DNA of 64,000 nt from Pseudomonadota bacterium (GTDB taxonomy: Bacteria > Pseudomonadota > Alphaproteobacteria > Caulobacterales > Caulobacteraceae), in NCBI GenBank assembly GCA_023386645.1, contig JAEWJI010000039.1:18811-82810 (forward strand). Direction: 5' to 3'. The notes under the pieces are model-generated. The model made no database searches, had not been told where the DNA came from, and saw nothing but the letters and a program-made list of their open reading frames with translations. Shown in pieces: positions 44,095-51,066 of this stretch (position 1 is the stretch's first letter; each line of letters starts with the position of its first letter). The position numbers were made by a program, and so were the translations under genes.

Positions 44095-44685
44095 GCGGCC
44101 CGTGTTAGCTGTGTCGTGCACGAGAGAGCCGCGCATCGAAGCGCTCACAAACAGCTCGGCTGGTGACCGTGCGGATCTTGGGCTCGGCGGATGCAGCGTG
44201 GTCAGGTTCCGGTTCATCGGGCCCGAGTGCTAAGAGCAGGCGCATGCGGCGGGTGGGCGGACCGAAATTTATTATCGTCGCGTGAGGATCAGATCCGAAC
44301 ACGCGACCGGAAGCTGACTCTGGAGGACTGCGAACGCTAAGGTGCGCAGGCGGCGATCTATGCCGTCGGGGCAAACCGTCTGGTGGACGTCCTCCACGTG
44401 CTCGACGCGACTCCGAAGGCCAACGCTCCGTTCCCGGTCGAATTCGGGACCGAAATCGTGGCTGACGAGACAGTGACATCTCCTGTTTACGTGGCGATCT
44501 GCCTTGTCCAAGGCGGTCTGACCGATTAGCGGCCTCTCCCGCCGACATCACCATCGCGTCGGGCGGCGCCGACGACACGCCGCGCTGGCAGCGCGTCTAT
44601 CCTGGCACGCCCATGCGGTCAGATCAGCAGCACAACTCCAAGCATGAGCCCAACCTAGACCGTGGGACGAAACCTTCGATCGAGC
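44095..44685. other. Intergenic region with decayed-looking reading frames
   Basis: Almost 600 bases between the oxidase operon and the accessory region. A plus-strand stretch at 44341-44529 has coding-like composition but no start. A minus-strand frame at 44105-44245 (46 codons, beginning MRLLLALGPDE) also looks coding-like but has no Shine-Dalgarno sequence. Neither is supported enough to call a gene. No tRNA or mobile-element end was found. Confidence 0.4.
44341..44529 (+). pseudogene. Possible remnant of an unidentified gene
   Basis: A 62-codon open stretch translates as GAQAAIYAVGANRLVDVLHV and continues to the stop after CLVQGGLTD, with GC-rich third positions. It has no proper start. 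A TAA directly precedes it, and the same frame upstream (KLTLEDCER) also reads coding-like. This suggests one frame broken by a stop. I do not recognise the family. Confidence 0.25.
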
Positions 44686-44784
44686 TCAAAGCATCATCCA
44701 CGCCGCGACGTTTACGGCCACGAAGGCAGCCGTCACGACGATCAGCGCCACGATCAGCCTTCGCTCCTTTCGATCAAGCTCCAC
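44686..44784 (-). CDS. Predicted 32-residue single-helix membrane microprotein
   Basis: A charged start (MELDRKERR, with GTG as first codon) leads into one hydrophobic helix ending VNVAAWMML. The GTG lies 11 bases inside the end of the triple-HTH regulator gene, so translation could be coupled. An internal GTG with AAGGAG upstream would give an even shorter product. Too short for family recognition; the evidence is the amphipathic-then-hydrophobic pattern and the overlap. Confidence 0.4.
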   Translation of the reverse strand: MELDRKERRLIVALIVVTAAFVAVNVAAWMML

Positions 44785-45799
44785 CTCTAGGCCTCACTTT
44801 AGAGCGGCTGCGCTTTGGCTGGGTGTTGCGCCGATAAAGATCTATCGTGAGCTCACGTATCCGCTTCTGATTGCCTCGACCGACTGCGGAGATGAGGGAG
44901 GCGAAAACCGAGGGCCCGGCCGCCTCGATAAGTAAGCCGGCGATCTTGGCCTGTTCGGCCGGGGGAAGTCGCTGCACCAGTTCAGCAAGGTTGAAGCTCC
45001 GTGGATCGGTCGCCTGACCGATCGCAGGGGGCGGCTCCGACCACGCCCGTGCGACTGGCGCGTCGTCGAAGAAGCTGCTGACGGACACGCCCAGTTCGCC
45101 TGCGAGAACGACCAGATAATCCGCCTTCTGGGAGACGGCCCCTCGCTCGTAGGCTGATAGGGTGGCCAGGGCGAGATTCACCCTTCCCGCCACGTCCGCG
45201 AGTGTCCGCCCCGTTGACAGGCGCGCTGCAAGCAGCCGCGCACCGATCCGCTTTCTTTCAGTATCCAGGTCGCTTTGGCCGCCGCGATCGCTTTCGCCGC
45301 GGGCGCCCCGTTCTCCCAGGAGCTGGGACACCTTCGTGCCAAGCGCCTTGGCCAGAATAACCAGATGTTCGGCGGGCTGCGCCAGCTGACCAGCCTCATA
45401 GAGCTCAAGCGTTTCCGAAGGGATGCCGAGGTCTAGAGCCAACTCCGCCAAATCCTGACGGGCGGCCTCGCGCGCTTTGCGAAGGCGCGATCCGATCTGT
45501 GAGGCGATCGGGCCAGCCGATGTGCTGCGTTCACCTTGTGCCGGGAGGGGCCGCGGCAGCGGCGGCTCCGCCTCTACGCCGGGCGGTTCATCGAAGAAGC
45601 TGGCGACGGGGACTCCCAAAACCGTGGCCAATGCCGCCAGATCCTCGGCCCTTTGTGGTCTCGTCGCGTTCTCATATTGCTGCAGCGTTGTGATGGAAAT
45701 GCCGACGCGAAGGGCTACGCGGCGCAAGGGCAAGCCCGTCACAAGCCGCGCCTCGGTCAGGCGGGCCCCGATCCTCTGTCGGAGGTTGGAATCGATCAT
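44774..45799 (-). CDS. Regulator with three tandem Cro/CI (XRE) HTH domains
   Basis: The 341-residue protein holds three helix-turn-helix repeats of the same family at about residues 8-70, 102-162 and 184-245. Each has the form IGARLxxAR, a recognition helix (TLQQYENA, TLELYEAG, TLSAYERG) and a closing LGVxVxxFFD-like helix. A final helical region (LAELVQRLPPAEQAKIAGLL) and a basic tail follow. Most XRE regulators have one such domain and dimerise, so three in one chain is unusual. Its ATG overlaps the SRAP stop by four bases. Confidence 0.85.
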   Translation of the reverse strand: MIDSNLRQRIGARLTEARLVTGLPLRRVALRVGISITTLQQYENATRPQRAEDLAALATVLGVPVASFFDEPPGVEAEPPLPRPLPAQGERSTSAGPIASQIGSRLRKAREAARQDLAELALDLGIPSETLELYEAGQLAQPAEHLVILAKALGTKVSQLLGERGARGESDRGGQSDLDTERKRIGARLLAARLSTGRTLADVAGRVNLALATLSAYERGAVSQKADYLVVLAGELGVSVSSFFDDAPVARAWSEPPPAIGQATDPRSFNLAELVQRLPPAEQAKIAGLLIEAAGPSVFASLISAVGRGNQKRIRELTIDLYRRNTQPKRSRSKVRPRGGA

Positions 45800-46503
45800 C
45801 GTTCAGCCACGACAAGCGCCCCGCCGGGCAACGGCCGCTGCAACGCCCTGGCCTCATCCCAAGGCGCGCGCATCCAGAGGTCTCGCTCCTCTTCCGTCGT
45901 AAGGATCACCGGCATGGCCTTGGGGTGAACCGTCTTCACCGGCTCGGATGGCTCGCAGGTGAGGAAGGCGAACAGGTCGCAGGTCTCCAGACCGGTCTTC
46001 ATCTTCCGGACGCAGGTGTGGTCGCGCGTCTGGACGCCGGCGAAGAAGGCGAGCGGCTCCGGATCGTCGCCCGCCAGGCGGAACCAGATCGGCTTGTAGC
46101 GCCCCTCCCTGTCGCGGCCCGGCTCGCTAAAGGCGGTGAAGGGAACGAGGCAGCGCGCCTCGGGCGACAGCCAGGGCCGCCAGTGCGCCGAGGTCGTGTT
46201 GCGGACATTGGTCGTGCCGGCGTCGGGCTCCAGCTCCAGGAGCCGGTCGAAGTCGACGTCCTTGCCCTTGGCTCTCAGCTTGCCGGCTCGTTTCGAGGCC
46301 GCGTCGAACAGGGCCTTGCGCGAGGACGGCATCCCCCAGCGCGCCATCGCCAGTTCCCGCCCGGCGGTGCCATAGCGCACGATCGGGGCGGGGTAGTCCG
46401 GGTAGATCGAGCCGGGCTCCAGGTTCGGCAAGGTGGGCGCCATCGCGCGCGCCAGATCCAGGATGGCCGAGGGCCCTTTGCGCAGGCTGTAGAGGTTGCA
46501 CAT
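45796..46503 (-). CDS. SRAP-domain protein (HMCES/YedK family)
   Basis: SRAP proteins form a thiazolidine crosslink with abasic sites in single-stranded DNA through the N-terminal amine and thiol of Cys2, and so shield them. The protein begins MCNLYS, giving Cys2 after methionine removal. It has the DNA-binding asparagine and arginine region TTNVRNTTSAHW, a glutamate in FTAFSEPG, and the active-site histidine in TVHPKAMPVIL. The length is 235 residues. It is the first gene of an operon with the triple-HTH regulator, and a LigD-type ligase is 430 bases away on the other strand. Confidence 0.92.
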   Translation of the reverse strand: MCNLYSLRKGPSAILDLARAMAPTLPNLEPGSIYPDYPAPIVRYGTAGRELAMARWGMPSSRKALFDAASKRAGKLRAKGKDVDFDRLLELEPDAGTTNVRNTTSAHWRPWLSPEARCLVPFTAFSEPGRDREGRYKPIWFRLAGDDPEPLAFFAGVQTRDHTCVRKMKTGLETCDLFAFLTCEPSEPVKTVHPKAMPVILTTEEERDLWMRAPWDEARALQRPLPGGALVVAER

Positions 46504-46538
46504 GGGGCGAGGCTGGCACGACGCGTGAGCCCTGTGGA

Positions 46539-46588
46539 GTCCGCTAAACGGACGTTCGGCCCGTCTGCTATGGGCAGCAAGCGGACGT
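46539..46588. promoter_or_regulatory. Palindrome and repeated CGGACGT before the SRAP operon
   Basis: GTCCG-CTAAA-CGGAC at 46539-46553 is a perfect inverted repeat. The heptamer CGGACGT occurs at 46549-46555 and again at 46582-46588, 33 bases apart, about three helical turns. This arrangement upstream of the SRAP start could be the operator for the downstream regulator. Inference only. Confidence 0.35.
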
Positions 46589-46593
46589 ACAGG

Positions 46594-46812
46594 TCAGGGC
46601 CGCCGATTAATTCGCCGAAAGACTGCGTAGCATCCTATCGCAGCAGCCAAGACCAAGATCGCGATGGCCGAATAGGTGCCAATCGGTAAATGGTAGACGC
46701 TGCGGCCGACAAACGCTTGGCCTGACGATGAGGCCATCATCAAGGTCATGCAGAGCCCGGCGACGATCAATGCGACGAGAAGGTAGCCGATGATCTTTAA
46801 GCCAAGACGCAT
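46594..46812 (-). CDS. Small two-helix membrane protein
   Basis: The 72-residue product has two hydrophobic segments (about residues 5-28 and 45-65) and an Arg-rich C terminus (YAVFRRINRRP). The ATG at 46812 has AGGA immediately upstream. An in-frame TTG at 46830 behind GGGGA is an alternative start. I do not recognise the family. It lies between the SRAP operon and the ligase. Confidence 0.5.
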   Translation of the reverse strand: MRLGLKIIGYLLVALIVAGLCMTLMMASSSGQAFVGRSVYHLPIGTYSAIAILVLAAAIGCYAVFRRINRRP

Positions 46813-46935
46813 TCCTAGAATGTAACTCAAAGCGGTATGTCCCCAAAGGGTCGAAAGCCGATGATCCGGCCCTGCGTGTAGGCGGACACGACAGCAAGGG
46901 ATCGAATCGCGCAGGTTCGGGTTCGACTCGCCGCC

Positions 46936-47961
46936 ATGGCCCGCAGAAAGCAGGACATCGAGCGGACGCTCACCATGCCGACCGGCTTCCTGCCGCTGTC
47001 GCACCCGACCCTGGTCGCCAGGCCGCCGGTGGGTGCGCGCTGGATCCACGAGATCAAGTACGACGGCTTCCGCTTCCAGCTGAACGTCGCCGGCGGCCGC
47101 GCTACCTGGTTGACCCGCAACGGCCACGACTGGTCCGACAAGATGGTCGCCCACTCGGCTGATGCGGCCGCGCTCGAGGACTGTATCCTGGACGGCGAGC
47201 TCTGCGCCGTGGACGACGAGGGCAACCCCGACTTCTCCCGTCTGCGCGGCGACCTGAACCGCCGTACGTCGGGACGGCTGATCTTCTACGCCTTCGACAT
47301 CCTGTACCGGGGCGAGAGCGACCTGCGCCCCTACGCGCTCGAAACCCGCAAGAAGGCGCTCCGCCAGGTGCTCGACGCCGCCGGCGAGGCCGTGGCCCGG
47401 CGCTTCCGTTACGTCGATCACTTCGAGAACGTCGATCCGGCGGACCTGATCAAGGCCGCCTGCGCCATGCGGCTGGAGGGGATCGTGTCCAAGCAGCTGG
47501 GCGAGAACTACCGCGCCGGCCGCTCGCCCGTCTGGACCAAGACCAAGTGCCGACCTGGCCAGGAGGTGGTGGTGGGCGGCTGGAAATCCGGGCGCGACGG
47601 CCGCTTCAAGGGCCTGCTGACCGGCGTTTATCACGAGGGCCAGCTGGTCTACGCCGGCTCGGTCAAGACCGGCTTCGCCGATCGCGACGTCCAGGAGCTG
47701 CGCCCGCGTCTGAAGGCGCTGGCTCGCACCCGCTCACCCTTCACCGGGCCTCAGCCCCGAGCCGAGGCCGGCGACGCCCTGCACTTCGTGGAGCCCCAGC
47801 TGGTCGCTCAGGCCGAGATCGCGGAATGGACCGGCTCGGGCCGGCTGCGCCAGGCCAGCTACAAGGGCCTGCGCCACGACAAGGCGCCGGAAGAGGTGCG
47901 GCGCGAGACAGCAAGGAGATCAGGCCATGAGCGGCAACATCACCTGGGACGCGGCGGATGA
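46936..47961 (+). CDS. ATP-dependent DNA ligase, LigD ligase-domain type
   Basis: This stand-alone ligase domain (341 residues) has the nucleotidyl-lysine K41 in HEIKYDGFRFQL, then LDGELCAVDDEG, FDILY, EGIVSKQLG and TKTKCRP motifs, and a C-terminal OB fold (GLLTGVYHEGQLVYAGSVKTGF). The polymerase and phosphoesterase domains of full LigD are absent, and no Ku gene is in the window. Such short versions may serve in stationary-phase repair. The last 35 bases overlap the next gene. Confidence 0.93.
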   Translation: MARRKQDIERTLTMPTGFLPLSHPTLVARPPVGARWIHEIKYDGFRFQLNVAGGRATWLTRNGHDWSDKMVAHSADAAALEDCILDGELCAVDDEGNPDFSRLRGDLNRRTSGRLIFYAFDILYRGESDLRPYALETRKKALRQVLDAAGEAVARRFRYVDHFENVDPADLIKAACAMRLEGIVSKQLGENYRAGRSPVWTKTKCRPGQEVVVGGWKSGRDGRFKGLLTGVYHEGQLVYAGSVKTGFADRDVQELRPRLKALARTRSPFTGPQPRAEAGDALHFVEPQLVAQAEIAEWTGSGRLRQASYKGLRHDKAPEEVRRETARRSGHERQHHLGRGG

Positions 47962-48142
47962 ACCGACGCCGGAGGGCGAGCCCTGCGGCGACACGCTGCA
48001 GGACATCGCGCGCATCGCTGAGCGGGCGCTGAAGCCTGACGACCCGATGACGGACCGCCAGGCGATCAGCGAGATCGTGGGCGAGCTGGAGGGGGCGGCG
48101 GCCCCGGTGTTCGGCCGGAACGCTTCCGATCAGGCCAGCTGA
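47927..48142 (+). CDS. Small acidic hypothetical protein
   Basis: The 71-residue product starts at an ATG with a perfect AAGGAG eight bases upstream, inside the ligase gene. It contains an amphipathic helix region LQDIARIAERALKPDDP and further helix to the end, and has no membrane segment. Coupling to the ligase suggests co-expression, but no function is known to me. It overlaps the end of the first IPTL-CTERM gene by 13 bases on the other strand. Confidence 0.68.
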   Translation: MSGNITWDAADEPTPEGEPCGDTLQDIARIAERALKPDDPMTDRQAISEIVGELEGAAAPVFGRNASDQAS

Positions 48143-48795
48143 CGCCAGCGGTTCAGATAGACGGCCGCTCCCCCGGCCAGGCCCATGCCGAACAGGATCA
48201 TCGCCCACTCAGTCAGGGTGGGGATGACGGGTGCGGCCGCAGTCGGAACCAGCACGAGCTGCCTGAGCGTGGCGGGTCCTGTTACAGCGAACAGACCGTC
48301 AGGATCTGCCGTGGTTGGAGAGGAGACGAAACCGAGCACCAAAGGGCCGCCCCGGGCCGCGTTCACGGCTGCGATCCCCGCCGGGTCCAACGTGATCTCG
48401 ACGACCTGACCGTCCGTGTTCAGACCCGCCTGCGACCCGAACAGAACACCGCTGCCCAGGTCGCTATAGAACGTCACACCCCCACCGGGGATTATGCCCG
48501 CTGAATCATAGATGGACAGGTCGTTGGGGCCGTTCCGAACCGCGCCGATGTTCAGTCTAAGAACCGCCGATGTATACGCGGTCACGCTCGCGGGAACCGG
48601 AAACTCGATGAAGCTGCGGTAGTCTTGGCCTCCGACTACCCCGGTGAATGTGTTGTTGTTTCCGGAATCCGAGTTGATCGCTCCGCCCGATGTGACCCAG
48701 CCGGAGCGCGTAGACGAGACCGTGGTCTGAGCATGCGCGACCTGTCCGGCGAACAGGACAGTTGCGATGGCGAATGCAGCAGCGACAAACTTCAT
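48130..48795 (-). CDS. Secreted protein with IPTL-CTERM-like sorting tail (1)
   Basis: The 221-residue product has a signal peptide (cleavage after AHA), a beta-rich body and a C-terminal sorting-type tail: the motif IPTLTEWAMILFG, a hydrophobic helix and a basic end (LNRWRQLA). In PEP-CTERM-like systems such tails are recognised by an exosortase at the membrane. The body contains RSGWVTSGG and a repeated beta pattern suited to a surface domain. It shares the tail, not the body, with two other genes in this region. Confidence 0.85.
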   Translation of the reverse strand: MKFVAAAFAIATVLFAGQVAHAQTTVSSTRSGWVTSGGAINSDSGNNNTFTGVVGGQDYRSFIEFPVPASVTAYTSAVLRLNIGAVRNGPNDLSIYDSAGIIPGGGVTFYSDLGSGVLFGSQAGLNTDGQVVEITLDPAGIAAVNAARGGPLVLGFVSSPTTADPDGLFAVTGPATLRQLVLVPTAAAPVIPTLTEWAMILFGMGLAGGAAVYLNRWRQLA

Positions 48796-48858
48796 GGAAA
48801 GACTCGCCTCTAGCCCGGCGTTGCAGGAACGCCAGCGGTCTCGGAAGGCGCTAATCGA

Positions 48859-49431
48859 TCAGGCTAGCTGACGCCGCTGAAGGAACAGAGCCGCTCCACC
48901 GGCCATCAGCGTGCCGAACAGGATCATGGCCCACTCGGTCATGGTCGGCACCACAGCCGGGCCGCCGGGGCTGCCGAAGGTGATGCTGCCAGGGCCGTTG
49001 AAGGTGTAACCTGCAGTACCGGTTTCCCCACCATACAAGGCCATTACCACAACTGTGTAGACACCAGGTGCCAGCGTCCAGGTGGTGTTGTCATCCGTGG
49101 CAGCTACGCAGTTAACAGTCGCGTCATTGGGATCCGGAGTACCCGAATAGAAACCCATCGCCGGATCGATGTAACCGGGATTGGTATACCGCAAGTCTTC
49201 GATCGTATAGGTTCCGCCGGCCGTGACGGTCGCTTGCAGGGTTTCGTAGTTGTGCGGGATAGTATCGGCCCACGACGAGCAGGGCTGATTATAGTCAGGA
49301 ACGGAAAGGGCTGTGGGGTCGGTCGACTCCAAGATGACCGTCACCGTCGAAGGCACCTGGGCCAGGGCGGGCGTTGCACAGGCCACGAAAGCGACCGCCG
49401 CGGCAGCGCCGAAAAGATTATGGATTTTCAT
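48859..49431 (-). CDS. Secreted protein with IPTL-CTERM-like sorting tail (2)
   Basis: The 190-residue product has a signal peptide ending PALA, a beta-rich body with two widely separated cysteines (QPCSSW and TVNCVAA) and the tail VPTMTEWAMILFGTLMAG with a basic end LQRRQLA. It precedes the first IPTL gene by 63 bases on the same strand, so the two may form a unit. A short GGCGTT/AACGCC hairpin lies in that gap. Confidence 0.85.
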   Translation of the reverse strand: MKIHNLFGAAAAVAFVACATPALAQVPSTVTVILESTDPTALSVPDYNQPCSSWADTIPHNYETLQATVTAGGTYTIEDLRYTNPGYIDPAMGFYSGTPDPNDATVNCVAATDDNTTWTLAPGVYTVVVMALYGGETGTAGYTFNGPGSITFGSPGGPAVVPTMTEWAMILFGTLMAGGAALFLQRRQLA

Positions 49432-49682
49432 GTTTTTCCCCCGATACCCTTCCGGATATCTGCGTTTCCGTCGAGCGTCAACCGGAACTTATCGGCATGA
49501 TCCAAGACCTCAGCCGAGCTGTACGCCGCCTGCTGCTCTCCCCGTTTGGATGTTGCCGAGGCTCGCCCGATGCGGCTCCCGGGTTCATAGCCACCCCCTC
49601 AGATGTGGCTGCGGTCGTTGGATTTGCCTCTTCCACAGCCGAGCCGATCACGATGCCGGCAAAACGGCAACACGCGCGTGGT

Positions 49683-49931
49683 CTAATCCGTGAGGGGATC
49701 TTCTGCAGGAAGAAGGTCGTGTGGCCGTATCCCCAGGGACCGGGCGATCTTGCATAAGGTCGCCACCGAGATCCTGTTTCGACCAGCCTCGTATTTCTGA
49801 AGCTGCTGATATGTGACGCCAATATCCTGGGCGAGGGAGTTCTGGCTAAGGCCCCGATCTAGCCGTATAGCGCGCACGCGGTCGCCGACGATGGAGTCAA
49901 CTTCGCCGGCTAAGCGGGGGTTCTGGCGCAT
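49683..49931 (-). CDS. Single-domain XRE-family HTH regulator
   Basis: The 82-residue protein is almost entirely one Cro/CI helix-turn-helix: VRAIRLDRGLSQNSLAQDIG, then the recognition helix TYQQLQKYEAGRNRIS and the closing LCKIARSLGI. The ATG is at 49931. Its upstream neighbour on the same strand is a 32-residue membrane microprotein. The target is unknown. Confidence 0.85.
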   Translation of the reverse strand: MRQNPRLAGEVDSIVGDRVRAIRLDRGLSQNSLAQDIGVTYQQLQKYEAGRNRISVATLCKIARSLGIRPHDLLPAEDPLTD

Positions 49932-50029
49932 GACGGGTCTAGCTTGCTAAATCGATACCTCGCCAGCATAGACTAGGCCGCAGATCGCGCAACCTGAAGA
50001 GGTATTTGGCCTCATCACGCAACCGGTTG

Positions 50030-50128
50030 TCATACTAGGACCATCACAGCCGTCACAAGGCCCAGAGCCAAGAGGATCAGGGACGCTCTGTTGTGTCTAT
50101 GCAGAAACGCCACAGCTTCGCCGTACAT
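50030..50128 (-). CDS. Predicted 32-residue membrane microprotein
   Basis: The ATG at 50128 has an excellent AGGAG seven bases upstream, better than the TTG at 50215 that would give 61 residues. The product has a polar basic start (MYGEAVAFLHRHNR) and one hydrophobic helix to the C terminus (ending AVMVLV). It is too short for family assignment. Confidence 0.5.
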   Translation of the reverse strand: MYGEAVAFLHRHNRASLILLALGLVTAVMVLV

Positions 50129-50269
50129 CCTTGTTCTCCTAGCATTGGCTCGCGCTTCGGCTTCAAATGCCAAGCATAGCTCACTCGGCGGCCGCGCTTC
50201 ACGAACTTTGTTCAACGAACAGTTGCGGCCGGAAAACGTTCCCGATAGGTTAATCGTGGAGGGACCGCG

Positions 50270-50515
50270 ATGACCATATCGAAGACGCTGGCGTTAAGTA
50301 TGGGGGACGTCAGCCTCACCCGCGTCGAGCATTTGACGACCTATCGGATGCCGATGTCGGTCCAGTATGTCCTGAAGACGCCGTGGCTCGAGGATGAGTT
50401 ATACCTCAGCTTTGAGGAGGGGCTGGCCGCTTATCGACGAGCCCTCGGTGGCTCGAGCCAAACCGGGCCGCTTAGATCGGACGAGGTCGCCGCAGCGCAT
50501 CGGCTTCCTGGATAG
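50270..50515 (+). CDS. Small hypothetical protein
   Basis: The 81-residue product starts at an ATG behind GGAGGG. It is mixed alpha/beta, with a central VQYVLKTPWLEDELYLSFEE, and has no signal peptide or membrane segment. I do not recognise it. The good ribosome site and non-random composition support a real gene. Confidence 0.6.
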   Translation: MTISKTLALSMGDVSLTRVEHLTTYRMPMSVQYVLKTPWLEDELYLSFEEGLAAYRRALGGSSQTGPLRSDEVAAAHRLPG

Positions 50516-50589
50516 AACGCACTGCCTGACAGTGGCGTGGCGATCAAAATTAGTCCCGCAGCGGGGTCTATGGGGGTGACCGACGACCT

Positions 50590-50961
50590 TCAGCCCTGCC
50601 GGCCTACGGCGCGCCAGATTATCCAAATTAAGTAAGCGCTCCCCATGCCTATCGCGTCAGCGAAGGCGTCGCCCAATTCCGCGTCCCGGCCCACCATCCC
50701 CTGGACCAGCTCAGTCGCTGCGCCGAGAACTACGCCAAGACTTGCGAGGCGCCATCGTGAAACTCCCGGCAGCAGGATCGCCAAACTCCAGAACACCACG
50801 CTGAAGGCAATCGCATGCACTAGTTTGTCTGCGCCCTCCGGCCAGCTTTGTTCCGCGGCCGTCACAGGTCGGAGCAGCAAAATGAGGATCGCGGCCAAGG
50901 CCATCAGAGCCCCAAGGCGGGCAAGCCTGGTCGCCCAGAGGCTCATAGGTCTTTGGGACAT
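50590..50961 (-). CDS. VanZ-like family membrane protein
   Basis: The 123-residue protein has about four hydrophobic segments and the VanZ-like pattern DKLVHAIAFSVVFW, then GAATELVQG and DAELGDAFADAIGMG. The family is named after a teicoplanin-resistance accessory protein, but most members are of unknown role and are frequent near polysaccharide genes. It starts nine bases after a predicted 31-residue gene. Confidence 0.85.
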   Translation of the reverse strand: MSQRPMSLWATRLARLGALMALAAILILLLRPVTAAEQSWPEGADKLVHAIAFSVVFWSLAILLPGVSRWRLASLGVVLGAATELVQGMVGRDAELGDAFADAIGMGSAYLIWIIWRAVGRQG

Positions 50962-50970
50962 GGTGGATCT

Positions 50971-51066
50971 TCAGCGCCGGATAGGGTGGTCAAGGACAAG
51001 GTAGAGGTCGCCACCCATAAGGCCGATTAGGCGCGTCAGGTTCGACTCTCCAGCGGGCGCCGTCAT
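50971..51066 (-). CDS. Predicted 31-residue peptide coupled to the upstream gene
   Basis: The ATG overlaps the stop of the 367-residue gene (ATGA), and the frame ends nine bases before the VanZ-like start. The product begins MTAPAGESNLTRLIGLMGGD and ends DHPIRR; it is mildly hydrophobic but has no clear membrane helix. It could be a translational bridge or a chance frame. Confidence 0.35.
   Translation of the reverse strand: MTAPAGESNLTRLIGLMGGDLYLVLDHPIRR

Noticed and set aside
44105..44578. Minus-strand 157-codon frame as a full gene
   Set aside because: The first two thirds are Arg/Pro/Ser-rich shadow-like sequence with no ribosome site; only the last 46 codons look coding-like, and those are noted in the gap entry.
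46890..46935. Sequence resembling the T-arm of a tRNA (two GTTCG motifs) before the ligase gene
   Set aside because: The bases around the putative loop do not pair as a five-base stem, and no acceptor, D or anticodon arm is present.
51025..51062. GGTTCGACTC stretch similar to a tRNA 3' end, as a possible integration site
   Set aside because: The stem does not close, no CCA context or integrase gene is nearby, and the bases are explained by a small coding frame.
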